Source: Hymenobacter persicinus (GTDB lineage: Bacteria; Bacteroidota; Bacteroidia; Cytophagales; Hymenobacteraceae). Taken from it: DNA of 64,000 nt. The DNA lies in the NCBI RefSeq assembly GCF_004167665.1, contig NZ_SEWE01000018.1, forward strand, positions 1 to 64,000, written 5' to 3'. This document shows positions 6,506 to 15,251 of the stretch, one piece after another. Positions within the stretch are counted from its first letter, which is position 1. The number at the start of each line of letters is the position of its first letter. Under the pieces are notes generated by a model. It saw only the letters and a list, made by a program, of their open reading frames with translations, made no database searches and was not told the DNA's origin. The position numbers were made by a program, and so were the translations under genes.

Positions 6506-9292
6506 ATGAAAATAGGCATCTTCTTCGGCGGCCCGTCGCGTGAGCGGGAAATCAGTTTCGCGGGTGGCCGCACCGTGTACGACAACTTGGATAAGGCCTT
6601 GTTCGAGGCCGTCCCGATCTTCGTCGACAGCCGGGGCAACTTCATCCTGCTCGACTGGCACTATATCTACAAGGGCACCATCCGCGACTTTTACCCGCCC
6701 GTGTCGGCCTTGCCCGCTTCCGAGCTCAAGGTGCAGGTGTACCTGGAAAGCCTGGGCGAGCTGAGCGCGGAGGAGCAGGACCGCATCATCGGTGAAGTCG
6801 GCCGGCGCGTGCTGCCCCACGAGCTGGCTGGGCTGATGGACTTTGCCTTTCTGGCATTGCACGGGCCCCAGGGCGAAGACGGCGCCATCCAGGGTCTGCT
6901 CGAGTGGTACGGCATTCCGTACTCGGGCTCAGGCCTGCTGCCCTCGGCCTTTGGCATTGATAAGATTGCCCAGAAAAAGCTGCTCACGGCCCTGCACCAG
7001 CCCACGCCCGCGTTTCGCACCATCACGGCCGAGGAGTGGGACACCACCGACCGCGCCGCGCTGCTGGGCTACCTGACCCGGGAGCTGGGCTTGCCGCTGG
7101 TGTTCAAGGCCCCGCGCCAGGGCTCCAGCATCGGTATCAGCATTTTGCGTGAAGCCGACGCCGACCAGTTTTTCCGGGCCGTGGAGCGCAGCCTGTTTCG
7201 CAAAACCGTGACCCGTGACGAGTGGAGCCGCCTGGGCGCCCAGGACCGCATTGCCTGGGTGCAGCACCTGACCGACATCCGCGAGGGTATCGGCCTGCCC
7301 GTCATCCTCGACGCCGACGATACGACCATCATCTACCACCCCGAGGCCCTGCTCACCCAGCTCACCGAGCGCCTGCAAACGGCCGACGCCGTGCTGCTGA
7401 CCAACGTCGACGGCGAGGCTCAGGTGCTGGTCGAGTCGTTCGTGGCGGGCCGAGAGTTCAGCTGCATCGTAGTGGAAGACCCCGCCGGCAACCCGCTGGC
7501 CCTGCCCCCGACCGAGATTGTGAAGGGCGAGGAAATGTTTGATTACCGCTCGAAGTACCTGCCCGGGCTGGCCCGCAAAGTCACGCCCATCGACCTGCCC
7601 GAAGCCGAAATTCAGCGCATCCGCGAGGCCTGCGAGGAAATGTTCCGCACCTTCGGCTTCCAGGTCTACGCCCGCCTCGACGGCTTTCTGGTGGAAGGCA
7701 CCCCGCCGGCGGACGCTGTCGACGCCGAGCCAGCCCTGCCGACGCTGCCGCCCTACTACCCGCCGACCCCGGCCCCGACCCCAAGCCGGATTTTCCTCAA
7801 TGACCCGAACACCACCTCGGGCATGCTGCCGGCCTCGTTCTTCTTCCACCAGGCCGCCGAAATCGGGCTCAATCCGTCCCAGTTCCTGACCTACCTGATT
7901 CGCACGTCCCTGGCCGCCCGCCGGCGCGGGGGCATGAAGCCCGTGGTGTTGGGCCGCCTGCTGCGCCAGCTCGACGGGGCCGTGGCCTCGCGCCGCCAGC
8001 ACGAGCAGGAGCGCACCAAGGTCGCCGTCATTATGGGGGGCTATTCGTCGGAGCGCCACATTTCGGTGGAAAGCGGCCGCAACATCTACGAGAAGCTCAG
8101 CTCGAGCATCAAGTACGAGCCCGTGCCGGTGTTTCTGACCGGCAGCAGCGAGGAATTCCGCCTCTACGTGCTGCCCATCAACGTGATGCTCAAGGACAAC
8201 GCCGACGACATTCGGGAAAAGATTGAGCACGCCGAGGCCGGGCACGGCCTGCACCCGGTGCTGGAGCGCATTCGCCGCGAGGCCGACGCCATTACCAGCA
8301 CCTACGCCGGGCAGCCCACCGCCCAGCCCCGCCGCATCAGCTTTGAGGAGTTGGCCCACGAGGTCGATGAGGTGTTTATTGCCCTGCACGGCCGCCCCGG
8401 CGAAGACGGTGCTTTGCAGCAGCAGCTCGAAAAGCTGGGCCTGCCCTACAACGGCTCGGGCGTGGAAAGCAGCAGCATCACCATCAACAAGTTTGAAACG
8501 AACCGCCGCCTGCGCGAGGCCGGCCTGCGCGTGGCCGAACACCGCATGGCCAGCCGCCTGGAGTGGGCCGCCGACGCCGAAAGCTTCTACCGCAGCCTGG
8601 AAACCCAGTTCCCTTACCCCTTCATTGCCAAGCCCGCCGACGACGGCTGCTCCTCAGCGGTGAAGAAAATCAAGAACCGGGCGGAACTCGAAGCCTTCAG
8701 CCAGCTCATTTTCCGCCAGCAGGAAGACTTGCTGCCCGAGCCCGCCACCGTGCTGCACCTGGGCTTCAAGGAGGAATTCCCGCAGAAGGACGCCTTCCTG
8801 GTCGAAACCCTGATTTCCCGCGACGGGGCCAAGCATTTCCTGGAAGTGACGGGCGGGCTGCTGACCCACTGGCAAACCGACGGCAGCTTGGCCATTGAGG
8901 TTTTCGAGGCCTCCGAAGCCCTGGCTACCGGTGAGGTGCTGAGCCTGGAAGAGAAGTTTCTGGCCGGCGAAGGGCAGAACATCACCCCCGCCCGCTACGC
9001 CCCCGAGCCCGCCGAGCGCCAGCGCATCTCCGACGAGGTAAAGGCCGAGCTTAAGCGCGTGGCGGAGGTGCTCAACATCCAGGGTTACGCCCGCATCGAC
9101 GCCTTCGTGCGGGTGCGCGAAACGGGCGCCGTGGAGGTCATCATCATCGAGGTCAACTCCCTGCCCGGCATGACGCCCGCCACCTGCATCTTTCACCAGA
9201 CGGCCCTCAACGGCTACACGCCCTACGACTTCATCGACCGGATTCTGGAATTTGGCAAGCGCAGAACCGAGATGTCAGAGCTTAGAGCTTAG
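6506..9292 (+). CDS. ddl: Tandem-duplicated D-alanine--D-alanine ligase (two ATP-grasp modules)
   Basis: D-Ala-D-Ala ligase makes the dipeptide that ends the peptidoglycan stem. Normal Ddl is about 310-370 residues; this protein has 928 and two full copies. Module 1 (about 1-465) starts MKIGIFFGGPSRERE, has the ATP-binding run VFKAPRQGSSIGIS and ends with LNDPNTTSGM (N432, N435). Module 2 (about 505-928) starts KVAVIMGGYSSERHIS and ends with the canonical metal-binding EVNSLPGMT (E882, N884). Module 1 has D-P-N in place of E-V-N at the metal site and a proline-rich insert at about 399-425 just before it. Both N-terminal halves keep the HGxxGEDG-type motif. The ATG at 6506 matches the usual MKIG start. 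One module may be regulatory or specialised. A PASTA protein follows 93 bases later. Confidence 0.9.
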   Translation: MKIGIFFGGPSREREISFAGGRTVYDNLDKALFEAVPIFVDSRGNFILLDWHYIYKGTIRDFYPPVSALPASELKVQVYLESLGELSAEEQDRIIGEVGRRVLPHELAGLMDFAFLALHGPQGEDGAIQGLLEWYGIPYSGSGLLPSAFGIDKIAQKKLLTALHQPTPAFRTITAEEWDTTDRAALLGYLTRELGLPLVFKAPRQGSSIGISILREADADQFFRAVERSLFRKTVTRDEWSRLGAQDRIAWVQHLTDIREGIGLPVILDADDTTIIYHPEALLTQLTERLQTADAVLLTNVDGEAQVLVESFVAGREFSCIVVEDPAGNPLALPPTEIVKGEEMFDYRSKYLPGLARKVTPIDLPEAEIQRIREACEEMFRTFGFQVYARLDGFLVEGTPPADAVDAEPALPTLPPYYPPTPAPTPSRIFLNDPNTTSGMLPASFFFHQAAEIGLNPSQFLTYLIRTSLAARRRGGMKPVVLGRLLRQLDGAVASRRQHEQERTKVAVIMGGYSSERHISVESGRNIYEKLSSSIKYEPVPVFLTGSSEEFRLYVLPINVMLKDNADDIREKIEHAEAGHGLHPVLERIRREADAITSTYAGQPTAQPRRISFEELAHEVDEVFIALHGRPGEDGALQQQLEKLGLPYNGSGVESSSITINKFETNRRLREAGLRVAEHRMASRLEWAADAESFYRSLETQFPYPFIAKPADDGCSSAVKKIKNRAELEAFSQLIFRQQEDLLPEPATVLHLGFKEEFPQKDAFLVETLISRDGAKHFLEVTGGLLTHWQTDGSLAIEVFEASEALATGEVLSLEEKFLAGEGQNITPARYAPEPAERQRISDEVKAELKRVAEVLNIQGYARIDAFVRVRETGAVEVIIIEVNSLPGMTPATCIFHQTALNGYTPYDFIDRILEFGKRRTEMSELRA

Positions 9293-9385
9293 ATTTGTTC
9301 CCGCCCTGCTTTCCGAAGCAGGCTCCTTACCACCTTTCCAAAGCGGAGTCTCAGCTCTCAGCTCTACCTGTCTAAGCTCTCCTAC

Positions 9386-10171
9386 ATGTCCTTTCTTAAA
9401 TCCGACACGCCCGCCGACCTCGTCAAGCACCTGCTGGTGATTGCCGCCATCGGGGCGGCCCTGGTGTTTGGCTTCTTCTTCGTGTACCTGCCCATGACCA
9501 CCAACCACGGCGAAACCATCGTGGTACCCAAGGTGACCGGTATGCAGCAGGAGGCCCTGGAAGATTATCTCGACGAGCGCAACCTGCGCTACTTCGTCGA
9601 CGACAGCAGCTACAACCCCAAGATCCGGCCCGGGCAGGTGCTCACCCAGGACCCCGCCCCCGGCGAGCGGGTGAAGGAAGACCGCAAGATCTACGTGTCG
9701 GTGAGCATGAAGAACCCGCCCATCATCAAGATGCCCAAGCTGGTGGACGGCTCCGAGAAAAACGCTCAGATGATTCTGAGCAGCTACGATTTGATTGTGG
9801 GCGACATCCGCAAGGTGCCCGACGTGCGTCAGAACCAGGTGCTGCGCCAGCTCGTGGGCGGCAAGGACATTGCGCCCGGCGCCCCCATTGCCAAAGGCAC
9901 CCGCGTGGACCTGGAAGTAGCCGACGGCCTGGGCAACCAGGAATTCCCGGTGCCCAATGTGGTGAACATGCCCCAGGATGAGGCCGCTACCCTGCTCGTG
10001 GGCCAGCACCTGCAAGTGGGTGAGGTCTTCTACCAGGATGCCGAGGAAGGCCAGGAAGAAGGCACCGTGGTGAAGCAGCGGCCCGTGGCCGCCCCCGGCG
10101 CCACCATCCGCATGGGCCAGCTCGTCGACCTCTGGATTGCGGGCAAAGCCCCCTTGAAGGCCGTCGACTAA
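9386..10171 (+). CDS. Membrane-anchored protein with three PASTA domains
   Basis: The 261-residue protein has a short cytoplasmic tail, one membrane helix at about 17-35, then three PASTA domains at roughly 45-112, 115-187 and 188-255. Each has the VPNVVNM-type opening and a VxLxVAxG-type closing strand. PASTA domains in other bacteria bind uncrosslinked peptidoglycan and sit on Ser/Thr kinases or penicillin-binding proteins; no kinase or transpeptidase domain is present here. The position directly after the D-Ala-D-Ala ligase supports a cell-wall role, probably as a periplasmic sensor or scaffold. ATG at 9386. Confidence 0.85.
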   Translation: MSFLKSDTPADLVKHLLVIAAIGAALVFGFFFVYLPMTTNHGETIVVPKVTGMQQEALEDYLDERNLRYFVDDSSYNPKIRPGQVLTQDPAPGERVKEDRKIYVSVSMKNPPIIKMPKLVDGSEKNAQMILSSYDLIVGDIRKVPDVRQNQVLRQLVGGKDIAPGAPIAKGTRVDLEVADGLGNQEFPVPNVVNMPQDEAATLLVGQHLQVGEVFYQDAEEGQEEGTVVKQRPVAAPGATIRMGQLVDLWIAGKAPLKAVD

Positions 10172-10197
10172 CGCCGCACCTGCCTCCCGAAAACTGC

Positions 10198-10234
10198 CTG
10201 CCGGCCAAAGCCTCCCTGGGGTTTTGGCCGGCAG
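10198..10234 (+). terminator. 12-bp hairpin after the PASTA gene
   Basis: Arms 10198-10209 and 10223-10234 are exact reverse complements. No T-run follows, so the terminator call rests on position. Confidence 0.45.
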
Positions 10235-10327
10235 TCGGCTTTCCGGGCCCCGGTTTTGCGGCGTACTTGTGTTAAACACGAAATTTTCCCGTTGCCCTCC
10301 TCGTTGGACTTGCGTAAACTGCCGTCT

Positions 10328-12235
10328 ATGACCCGCCCGAAATCGTTACTTACCTCCCTGCTGCTTCTTTGTGGCCTGCTGCCCCTGACCAGCCAAGCTC
10401 AGCTCGTGCAACCCCTGCCGGCCGACCCGGGCCGGGCCGCCGCCCTGGAAGCCCAGGCCCGGCCCGCCCAGCGCGCGGCCGCCCTGAGTCTGCCGTTTTT
10501 CGACGACTTTTCGATCCAGCGCGAAGGTCCGCCCAACCTGGAGCACTGGACTGCCGGCGGGGGCGTGCTCATCAACAACCGCTTTGCCCTAGCCCCGCCT
10601 TCCCGGGGCGTGGCTTCGTTCGACGGCCTCAACGGGCGGGGTCAGCCCTACGGCTCGTTTTACAGCGACACCGACACGCTCACCTCCCAGCCCATCGACC
10701 TAAGCTCCCTGACGGCCGCTGACCGGGTGTTTCTGAGCTTTTTTTACCAAGTCGGCAACATTTACTCCCAGCCCTCGACTAACAGCGGCTCCCGCCCGGT
10801 CTTTCTTTCGGTCGAGTTCAAGGACAACAACAACCGCTGGCAGCAGGTCTGGATTCTGCGCAGCCAGGGCAAGCGCACCGATTTCCGGCAGAAGCTACTC
10901 GCCGTGGACCAGGCCCGCTACCTGCACGGCACCTTCCAGTTTCGCTTCCACACCTCCGGCTACCAGACCAACGTCAACGGCAACGACAGTTGGGGCGTGG
11001 ACTACGTGAAGCTGGACCGCAACCGCTCCGCCGCCGACTCCTCCTACCGCGACGTGGCCACCAGCGCCCCGCTGAAAAGCCTGCTCAAACGCTACACGGC
11101 CATGCCCGTGTGGCAGTACAACGCCAATCCTACGCCCAGCAACGAGCTCAACGACCAGACGTCGACCACGGTCAACAATCTCGACATTGGTCCCCAGCCT
11201 ATTCCGATTGACTGGCGCGGCACGCTCCAAATTCTGCCCGCCGGCCCCGTGGCCACGTTCCAGACCGGCAACCAGGCCGTGGGGGCCTACGCCCGCCAGA
11301 TGCCCCTGACCGGCAACGTGCGCAACTCCCCGATTCCCGTTACGCCCCAGGACAAGGTCATTCGCCACTCCATCACCCTGGCCCGGCTGGCGGGGGCCGA
11401 CCCGCTGACGGTACCCAACGACACGATTTCGCGGGTGACCGAACTCAAAAATTACTACGCCTACGACGACGGCACACCCGAGGGCTCTATCGACTTTTTT
11501 CCCTTCGTGAGCGGACCGCCCCACTACTACGCCTTCCGCTACGATCTGAATGCCAACGACCAGGTGCGCAGCCTGCGTATCTACCCCGTGCTGCCCGACG
11601 CGGCCGGCCGCCTTATCACGGCCCACGTCTGGGACAGCCAGGGCTCGGGCGCCGGCCTGCGCCCCACCGACTCGCCCAAGGCCAGCCAGAGCTTTACCAT
11701 TCCGGCCGCGCTGCCGGCCGGGCAGAGCTTCGTGGAAATCATCTTCCCCACGCCGGTGGCAGTCAGCGGCACCTTTTTCGTGGGCTACAGCCGGGGGCCG
11801 CTCGGCGGGCAGTACGCGCCCATGGGCCTGGACCTGAACAACGCGCCCCCGGAAAACTACTTCTTTGCCAACGAAACCGGCACCTGGCAGAACTACTCCA
11901 CCGATGCCTTCAGCTCGGGCAAAACTCCGGCTGGCTCCATCATGATGCGGGCCGTGATGACCAACAACACCGTCACGGCCACCGCGGCGGACGCGGCCGT
12001 AGCCGCCGGTTTTACCTTGTATCCCAATCCCAGCTCGGGCCTGGTGCAGGTGCAGGGCCAGTTTGCCCGCGCCACCGTACTCGACGCCCTGGGCCGGCCC
12101 GTCTGGACCCAGCCCGCCGGGCAGCTGGGCCAGGCCGAGCTGAGTCTGGGCCACCTGCCCGCTGGCGTGTACCTGGTGCAGCTGGTGCTGCCCACCGGCG
12201 CCACCGTCACCAAACGGCTGGTGCTGGCCCGGTAG
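10328..12235 (+). CDS. Secreted T9SS type A sorted protein
   Basis: The 635-residue protein has a signal peptide (SLLTSLLLLCGLLPLTSQAQ) and a C-terminal T9SS type A sorting domain of about 75 residues. That domain opens FTLYPNPSSGLVQV and has LPAGVYLVQLVLPTG and KRLVLAR at the end. The middle is beta-rich and resembles the Bacteroidota immunoglobulin-like or jelly-roll exoproteins with no catalytic motif I recognise; FFDDFS near residue 60 and repeated FFSFFYQVG-type strands are visible. It would be exported by Sec, then passed across the outer membrane by T9SS and anchored or released. ATG at 10328 is chosen to begin at the signal peptide. Stands alone, before rhodanese. Confidence 0.8.
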   Translation: MTRPKSLLTSLLLLCGLLPLTSQAQLVQPLPADPGRAAALEAQARPAQRAAALSLPFFDDFSIQREGPPNLEHWTAGGGVLINNRFALAPPSRGVASFDGLNGRGQPYGSFYSDTDTLTSQPIDLSSLTAADRVFLSFFYQVGNIYSQPSTNSGSRPVFLSVEFKDNNNRWQQVWILRSQGKRTDFRQKLLAVDQARYLHGTFQFRFHTSGYQTNVNGNDSWGVDYVKLDRNRSAADSSYRDVATSAPLKSLLKRYTAMPVWQYNANPTPSNELNDQTSTTVNNLDIGPQPIPIDWRGTLQILPAGPVATFQTGNQAVGAYARQMPLTGNVRNSPIPVTPQDKVIRHSITLARLAGADPLTVPNDTISRVTELKNYYAYDDGTPEGSIDFFPFVSGPPHYYAFRYDLNANDQVRSLRIYPVLPDAAGRLITAHVWDSQGSGAGLRPTDSPKASQSFTIPAALPAGQSFVEIIFPTPVAVSGTFFVGYSRGPLGGQYAPMGLDLNNAPPENYFFANETGTWQNYSTDAFSSGKTPAGSIMMRAVMTNNTVTATAADAAVAAGFTLYPNPSSGLVQVQGQFARATVLDALGRPVWTQPAGQLGQAELSLGHLPAGVYLVQLVLPTGATVTKRLVLAR

Positions 12236-12337
12236 CCGGCGCGGCCCACGGATGTAACCGGAATTGTCTATTGTTGCAGCCGCGGCGTAGCCGTGGCCTA
12301 TCGTTCACCCACCCCTTTTTCTTTGCCTTACCGTACC

Positions 12338-12637
12338 ATGACCGACATCACTTCCACTGAACTCAAACAGCGCCAGAGCGCCGGCAACGCCCCCACCATC
12401 ATCGACGTGCGCGAAACCTGGGAAAATGAGGAAGGCCGCATCGAAGGCAGCCAGAACATTCCGTTGGGCACGCTGCCCGACAAGCTCGATGAGCTCGAAG
12501 CCCTCAAAGACCAGGAGATTGTAGTCCACTGCAAGGGCGGCGGCCGCTCAGCATCGGCCAAAGCCTTTCTGGTACAGCACGGCTTTAAAAACGTGCGCAA
12601 CTTGCTCGGCGGCTTCCAGGGCTACCAGCAGGCCTAG
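12338..12637 (+). CDS. Single-domain rhodanese-like sulfurtransferase
   Basis: The 99-residue protein is one rhodanese domain. It has the IIDVRETWENEEGRIEGSQN opening and the active-site loop HCKGGGRSA with Cys65 as the persulfide carrier. It resembles GlpE/PspE-type proteins that move sulfane sulfur in the cytoplasm; there is no signal peptide. The ATG at 12338 is used. A GTG 45 bases upstream would add residues foreign to the fold. A strong terminator follows directly, so it is a single-gene unit. Confidence 0.88.
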   Translation: MTDITSTELKQRQSAGNAPTIIDVRETWENEEGRIEGSQNIPLGTLPDKLDELEALKDQEIVVHCKGGGRSASAKAFLVQHGFKNVRNLLGGFQGYQQA

Positions 12638-12660
12638 CCCGCCCGGATTGCTTTTTCACG

Positions 12661-12703
12661 GCGTCGGTGCCTTGCCCTCGGGTAAGGCACCGACGCTTTT
12701 TTT
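12661..12703 (+). terminator. Terminator of the rhodanese gene
   Basis: Stem GCGTCGGTGCCTT (12661-12673) pairs with 12684-12696 and is followed by seven T residues, then more T-rich sequence. Confidence 0.9.
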
Positions 12704-12754
12704 ATTTTTTCTGAATTTATTACCCCTAATAATCAATCAATTGGCATCATTCAT

Positions 12755-12766
12755 CAATTTTAATTG
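12755..12766. promoter_or_regulatory. Candidate OhrR operator CAATTTTAATTG
   Basis: This inverted repeat (CAATT-TT-AATTG) lies about 50 bases upstream of ohrR in an AT-rich region. It closely resembles the AATT-based inverted repeat bound by Bacillus OhrR. A direct repeat of CTAGTT (near 12795-12808) lies closer to the start codon. Confidence 0.5.
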
Positions 12767-12815
12767 CACACAATCAAACATTGCGCAACCATTCTAGTTT
12801 ATCTAGTTGAAACCT

Positions 12816-13268
12816 ATGAGCGAACAGACTTCCTTTTCGGCTGACAATGAGTGGCAAAAGCTGGAAAACCAGCTTTGCTTTCCCATCTACGCCGTGTCGC
12901 GGCTGCTGACCAAGGCGTACCAGCCCTACCTGCAAACCCTGGACCTGACCTACCCGCAGTACCTCGTGCTGCTGGCCCTTTGGGAGCACGAGAACCTGAC
13001 GGTAAAGGAACTGGGCGAAAAGCTGCTGCTCGACTCGGGCACGCTCACGCCCCTGCTCAAGCGCATGGAGCAAAAGCAGTGGCTTAGCCGCCGCCGCGAC
13101 CCGCGCGACGAACGGTCCGTCATCATCACGCTGCTGCCCGCGGGGCGGGCACTGCAGCAGCAGGCCTGCCAGGTTCCCCACCAGCTGCTCGACAAAATGG
13201 GCTTGGCGCCCGCCGAATTTGAGGCCCTGCGCCTCCAGCTCCAAACGTTATTAACCCGGCTTTCCTGA
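12816..13268 (+). CDS. ohrR: OhrR-type MarR-family peroxide-sensing repressor
   Basis: The 150-residue winged-helix protein has the sensor cysteine of the OhrR group in NQLCFPIYAVSR (Cys21) and a second cysteine at 118. This spacing matches the two-Cys OhrR type, where organic peroxide oxidises the N-terminal Cys and a disulfide releases DNA. The wing RRRDPRDERSV and the recognition-helix region DSGTLTPLLKRME are typical. The gene directly precedes ohr by 43 bases on the same strand, the classic repressor-target pair. The ATG at 12816 is preferred to a TTG three codons earlier. Autoregulation is likely through the inverted repeat at 12755-12766. Confidence 0.92.
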   Translation: MSEQTSFSADNEWQKLENQLCFPIYAVSRLLTKAYQPYLQTLDLTYPQYLVLLALWEHENLTVKELGEKLLLDSGTLTPLLKRMEQKQWLSRRRDPRDERSVIITLLPAGRALQQQACQVPHQLLDKMGLAPAEFEALRLQLQTLLTRLS

Positions 13269-13311
13269 TTCAGGCAGGCTATTCTTTCCCTTCCCTTTTT
13301 CTTTTTTACCA

Positions 13312-13746
13312 ATGAAAATCACCAAAGTCTTCACCGCCCAGGCCAAAGCCAAAGGTGGCCGCGACGGCCAAATCACCTCCAACGACCAAGTGCTGAACCT
13401 GGGCCTGAGCACGCCCAAGGAAATGGGTGGCCCCGGCCGGCCCAACACCACCAACCCCGAGCAGCTCTTTGCCGCCGCCTACGCTTCCTGCTTCGAGGGT
13501 GCCCTGGGCGTAGCTGCCCGCCAAGCCAAGGTGAAACTCGACGGCGTGACGGTGGAAGCTCTCATTGGCTTTGGCCAGGCCGAAGACGGCGGCTACGGCA
13601 TTTCCGCCGACCTGCACGTGAACATTCCCGGCGTGGCGCAGCAGCAGGCTGAGGAGCTGGTGCAGGCCGCCCACGGCATCTGCCCTTACTCCCGCGCTAC
13701 CCGCGGCAACATTGAAGTCAACCTGAACACGACTACCAACGCGTAG
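13312..13746 (+). CDS. ohr: Organic hydroperoxide resistance peroxidase Ohr
   Basis: This thiol peroxidase of the Ohr/OsmC family reduces organic and lipid hydroperoxides, with electrons from lipoyl proteins. The 144 residues keep both redox cysteines: Cys60 in YASCFEGAL and Cys124 in HGICPYSRATRGN. They also keep the conserved Arg17 and Glu50 that line the active site. Length is normal for the family. It is downstream of ohrR and ends at a terminator (13762-13830). A second Ohr-like gene lies at 24355-24816 without a linked regulator. Confidence 0.95.
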   Translation: MKITKVFTAQAKAKGGRDGQITSNDQVLNLGLSTPKEMGGPGRPNTTNPEQLFAAAYASCFEGALGVAARQAKVKLDGVTVEALIGFGQAEDGGYGISADLHVNIPGVAQQQAEELVQAAHGICPYSRATRGNIEVNLNTTTNA

Positions 13747-13761
13747 TTACCGTTCACTTGT

Positions 13762-13830
13762 CGTCCTGCGGGGCGGAAGAATCTGGCGCCCCGGGGCCCG
13801 GATACTTTCACCCCGCAGGACGCTTTTTTT
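13762..13830 (+). terminator. Terminator of ohrR-ohr
   Basis: Arms CGTCCTGCGGGG (13762-13773) and 13811-13822 pair exactly, and a run of T follows. The 37-base loop contains its own GC-rich palindrome. Confidence 0.85.
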
Positions 13831-13854
13831 CCTCCCTCCCCACTTCCTACCGCT

Positions 13855-14850
13855 ATGAATACCCAACGCATTCTGCTGGCCAGCCGCCCCGCCGGTCTGC
13901 CCACCGCCGCCCAGTTCCAGTTCGACAGCCAGGAGCTGCCGGCCCCCGCAGCCGGGCAGGTGCTGCTCAAAACGCGCTACGTTTCCGTCGACCCCTACAT
14001 GCGGGGACGCATGAGTGCCGCCAAGTCGTACGTGGCACCCTACGAGGTGGGTCAGCCCATTGCCGGCGGCGTGGTAGCGGAGGTAGTTGAAAGCCAGAAT
14101 CCGGCTTTGCCGGTGGGGCAAGTGGTGGTCGGCAACCTGCCCTGGCAGCAGTACATTCTCTCCGACGGCCAGGGGCTCAACCCGGTGCCGGCCGACCAGG
14201 CGCCGCTCAGCTACTTTCTGGGCCTGCTCGGCATGCCCGGTCTGACGGCCTACTTCGGTTTGCTCGACATCTGCCAGCCCAAGCCCGGCGAAACGGTGGT
14301 TGTGTCCGGGGCGGCGGGGGCCGTGGGCATGATTGTGGGGCAGCTGGCCAAAATCCAGGGAGCCCGGGTTATCGGCACGGCCGGCTCCGACGAAAAAGTG
14401 GCTTACCTCAAGCAGCTGGGCTTCGATGAGGCCATCAACTACAAGACCGCCGACCTGCCCGCGGCCCTGGCCGCGGCGGCTCCCCAGGGCGTTGACTGCT
14501 ACTTCGACAACGTGGGCGGCGCCATCACCGACGCGGTGTACGACCTGCTCAACAAGCACGCCCGCATTACGCTCTGCGGCCAGATTTCGACCTACAACGC
14601 CACCGAAACGCCCGTGGGCCCGCGGCCGGAAGGCAAGCTGCTCAAAACCAGCACCCGCCTGCAGGGGTTCATCGTGAACGACTACCTGAGCCGCTGGCCC
14701 GAGGGTGTCAAGCAGCTCACCGAATGGTACGTCCAGGGCAAGCTGCAGGGCGAGGAAACCATCACCGAGGGCTTCGACCAGATTCCGGCCGCGTTCTTGG
14801 GCTTATTCAAGGGCGAAAACACCGGCAAGGCCATCGTGAAAGTGGCTTAA
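13855..14850 (+). CDS. Zinc-independent NADP-dependent oxidoreductase (MDR superfamily, CurA/leukotriene-B4-dehydrogenase type)
   Basis: The 331-residue enzyme has the MDR fold without zinc ligands. The N-terminal VDPYMRGRMS and the cofactor loop VSGAAGAVGMIVGQLAK are hallmarks of the 2-alkenal/2-alkenone reductase group that includes CurA and prostaglandin reductase. The GTAGSDEK segment after the second strand fits NADPH preference. The likely reaction is reduction of an alpha,beta-unsaturated aldehyde or ketone, a product of lipid peroxidation. ABM and DJ-1 genes follow on the same strand with gaps of 35 and 45 bases, suggesting one operon, just after ohrR-ohr. Exact substrate unknown. Confidence 0.88.
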   Translation: MNTQRILLASRPAGLPTAAQFQFDSQELPAPAAGQVLLKTRYVSVDPYMRGRMSAAKSYVAPYEVGQPIAGGVVAEVVESQNPALPVGQVVVGNLPWQQYILSDGQGLNPVPADQAPLSYFLGLLGMPGLTAYFGLLDICQPKPGETVVVSGAAGAVGMIVGQLAKIQGARVIGTAGSDEKVAYLKQLGFDEAINYKTADLPAALAAAAPQGVDCYFDNVGGAITDAVYDLLNKHARITLCGQISTYNATETPVGPRPEGKLLKTSTRLQGFIVNDYLSRWPEGVKQLTEWYVQGKLQGEETITEGFDQIPAAFLGLFKGENTGKAIVKVA

Positions 14851-14885
14851 CTGCCTTTCTTCCCATCCTAAATTCTATTCCGGAC

Positions 14886-15206
14886 ATGGCTAATCAAGCT
14901 GAAATTTACTGCGTCGCGGCCGAGTGGCGGGTGCAGCCCGAGCATATCGACACGGTGCGCCGCCTGCTCATCGAAGCTGCCGCCGCCGTGCGCCAGCACG
15001 AGCCCGGCAACCTGCTCTACATTGCCCACGAGTCGGCCGACGAGCCCGGACGCTTCTTCATCTACGAGCAGTACGCTGACCAGGCCGCCCAGATTGCCCA
15101 CCGCGCCGCCCCCCACTTCCAGGACCTGGTGCTGGGCCAGATTGTGCCCCTGCTGGCCGAACGCCACACGTCGTTCTACAAACTGCTACCCGTGGCGGGG
15201 CAGTAA
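14886..15206 (+). CDS. Antibiotic-biosynthesis-monooxygenase (ABM) fold protein
   Basis: The 106-residue protein is a single ferredoxin-like ABM domain. It has EWRVQPEHIDTVRRLL at the start, EPGNLLYIAHESADEPG with FFIYEQYADQAA in the centre, and HFQDLVLGQIVPLL near the end. ABM proteins of this size, such as YgiN, act on quinones or small aromatic or carbonyl compounds without a bound cofactor. The ATG at 14886 gives the normal domain start. It is probably cotranscribed with the oxidoreductase before it and the DJ-1 protein after it. Confidence 0.85.
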   Translation: MANQAEIYCVAAEWRVQPEHIDTVRRLLIEAAAAVRQHEPGNLLYIAHESADEPGRFFIYEQYADQAAQIAHRAAPHFQDLVLGQIVPLLAERHTSFYKLLPVAGQ

Positions 15207-15251
15207 CCCGTCCCGCTCTTTTCCTTTTCCATTCCTTCTAATACCCCTACC

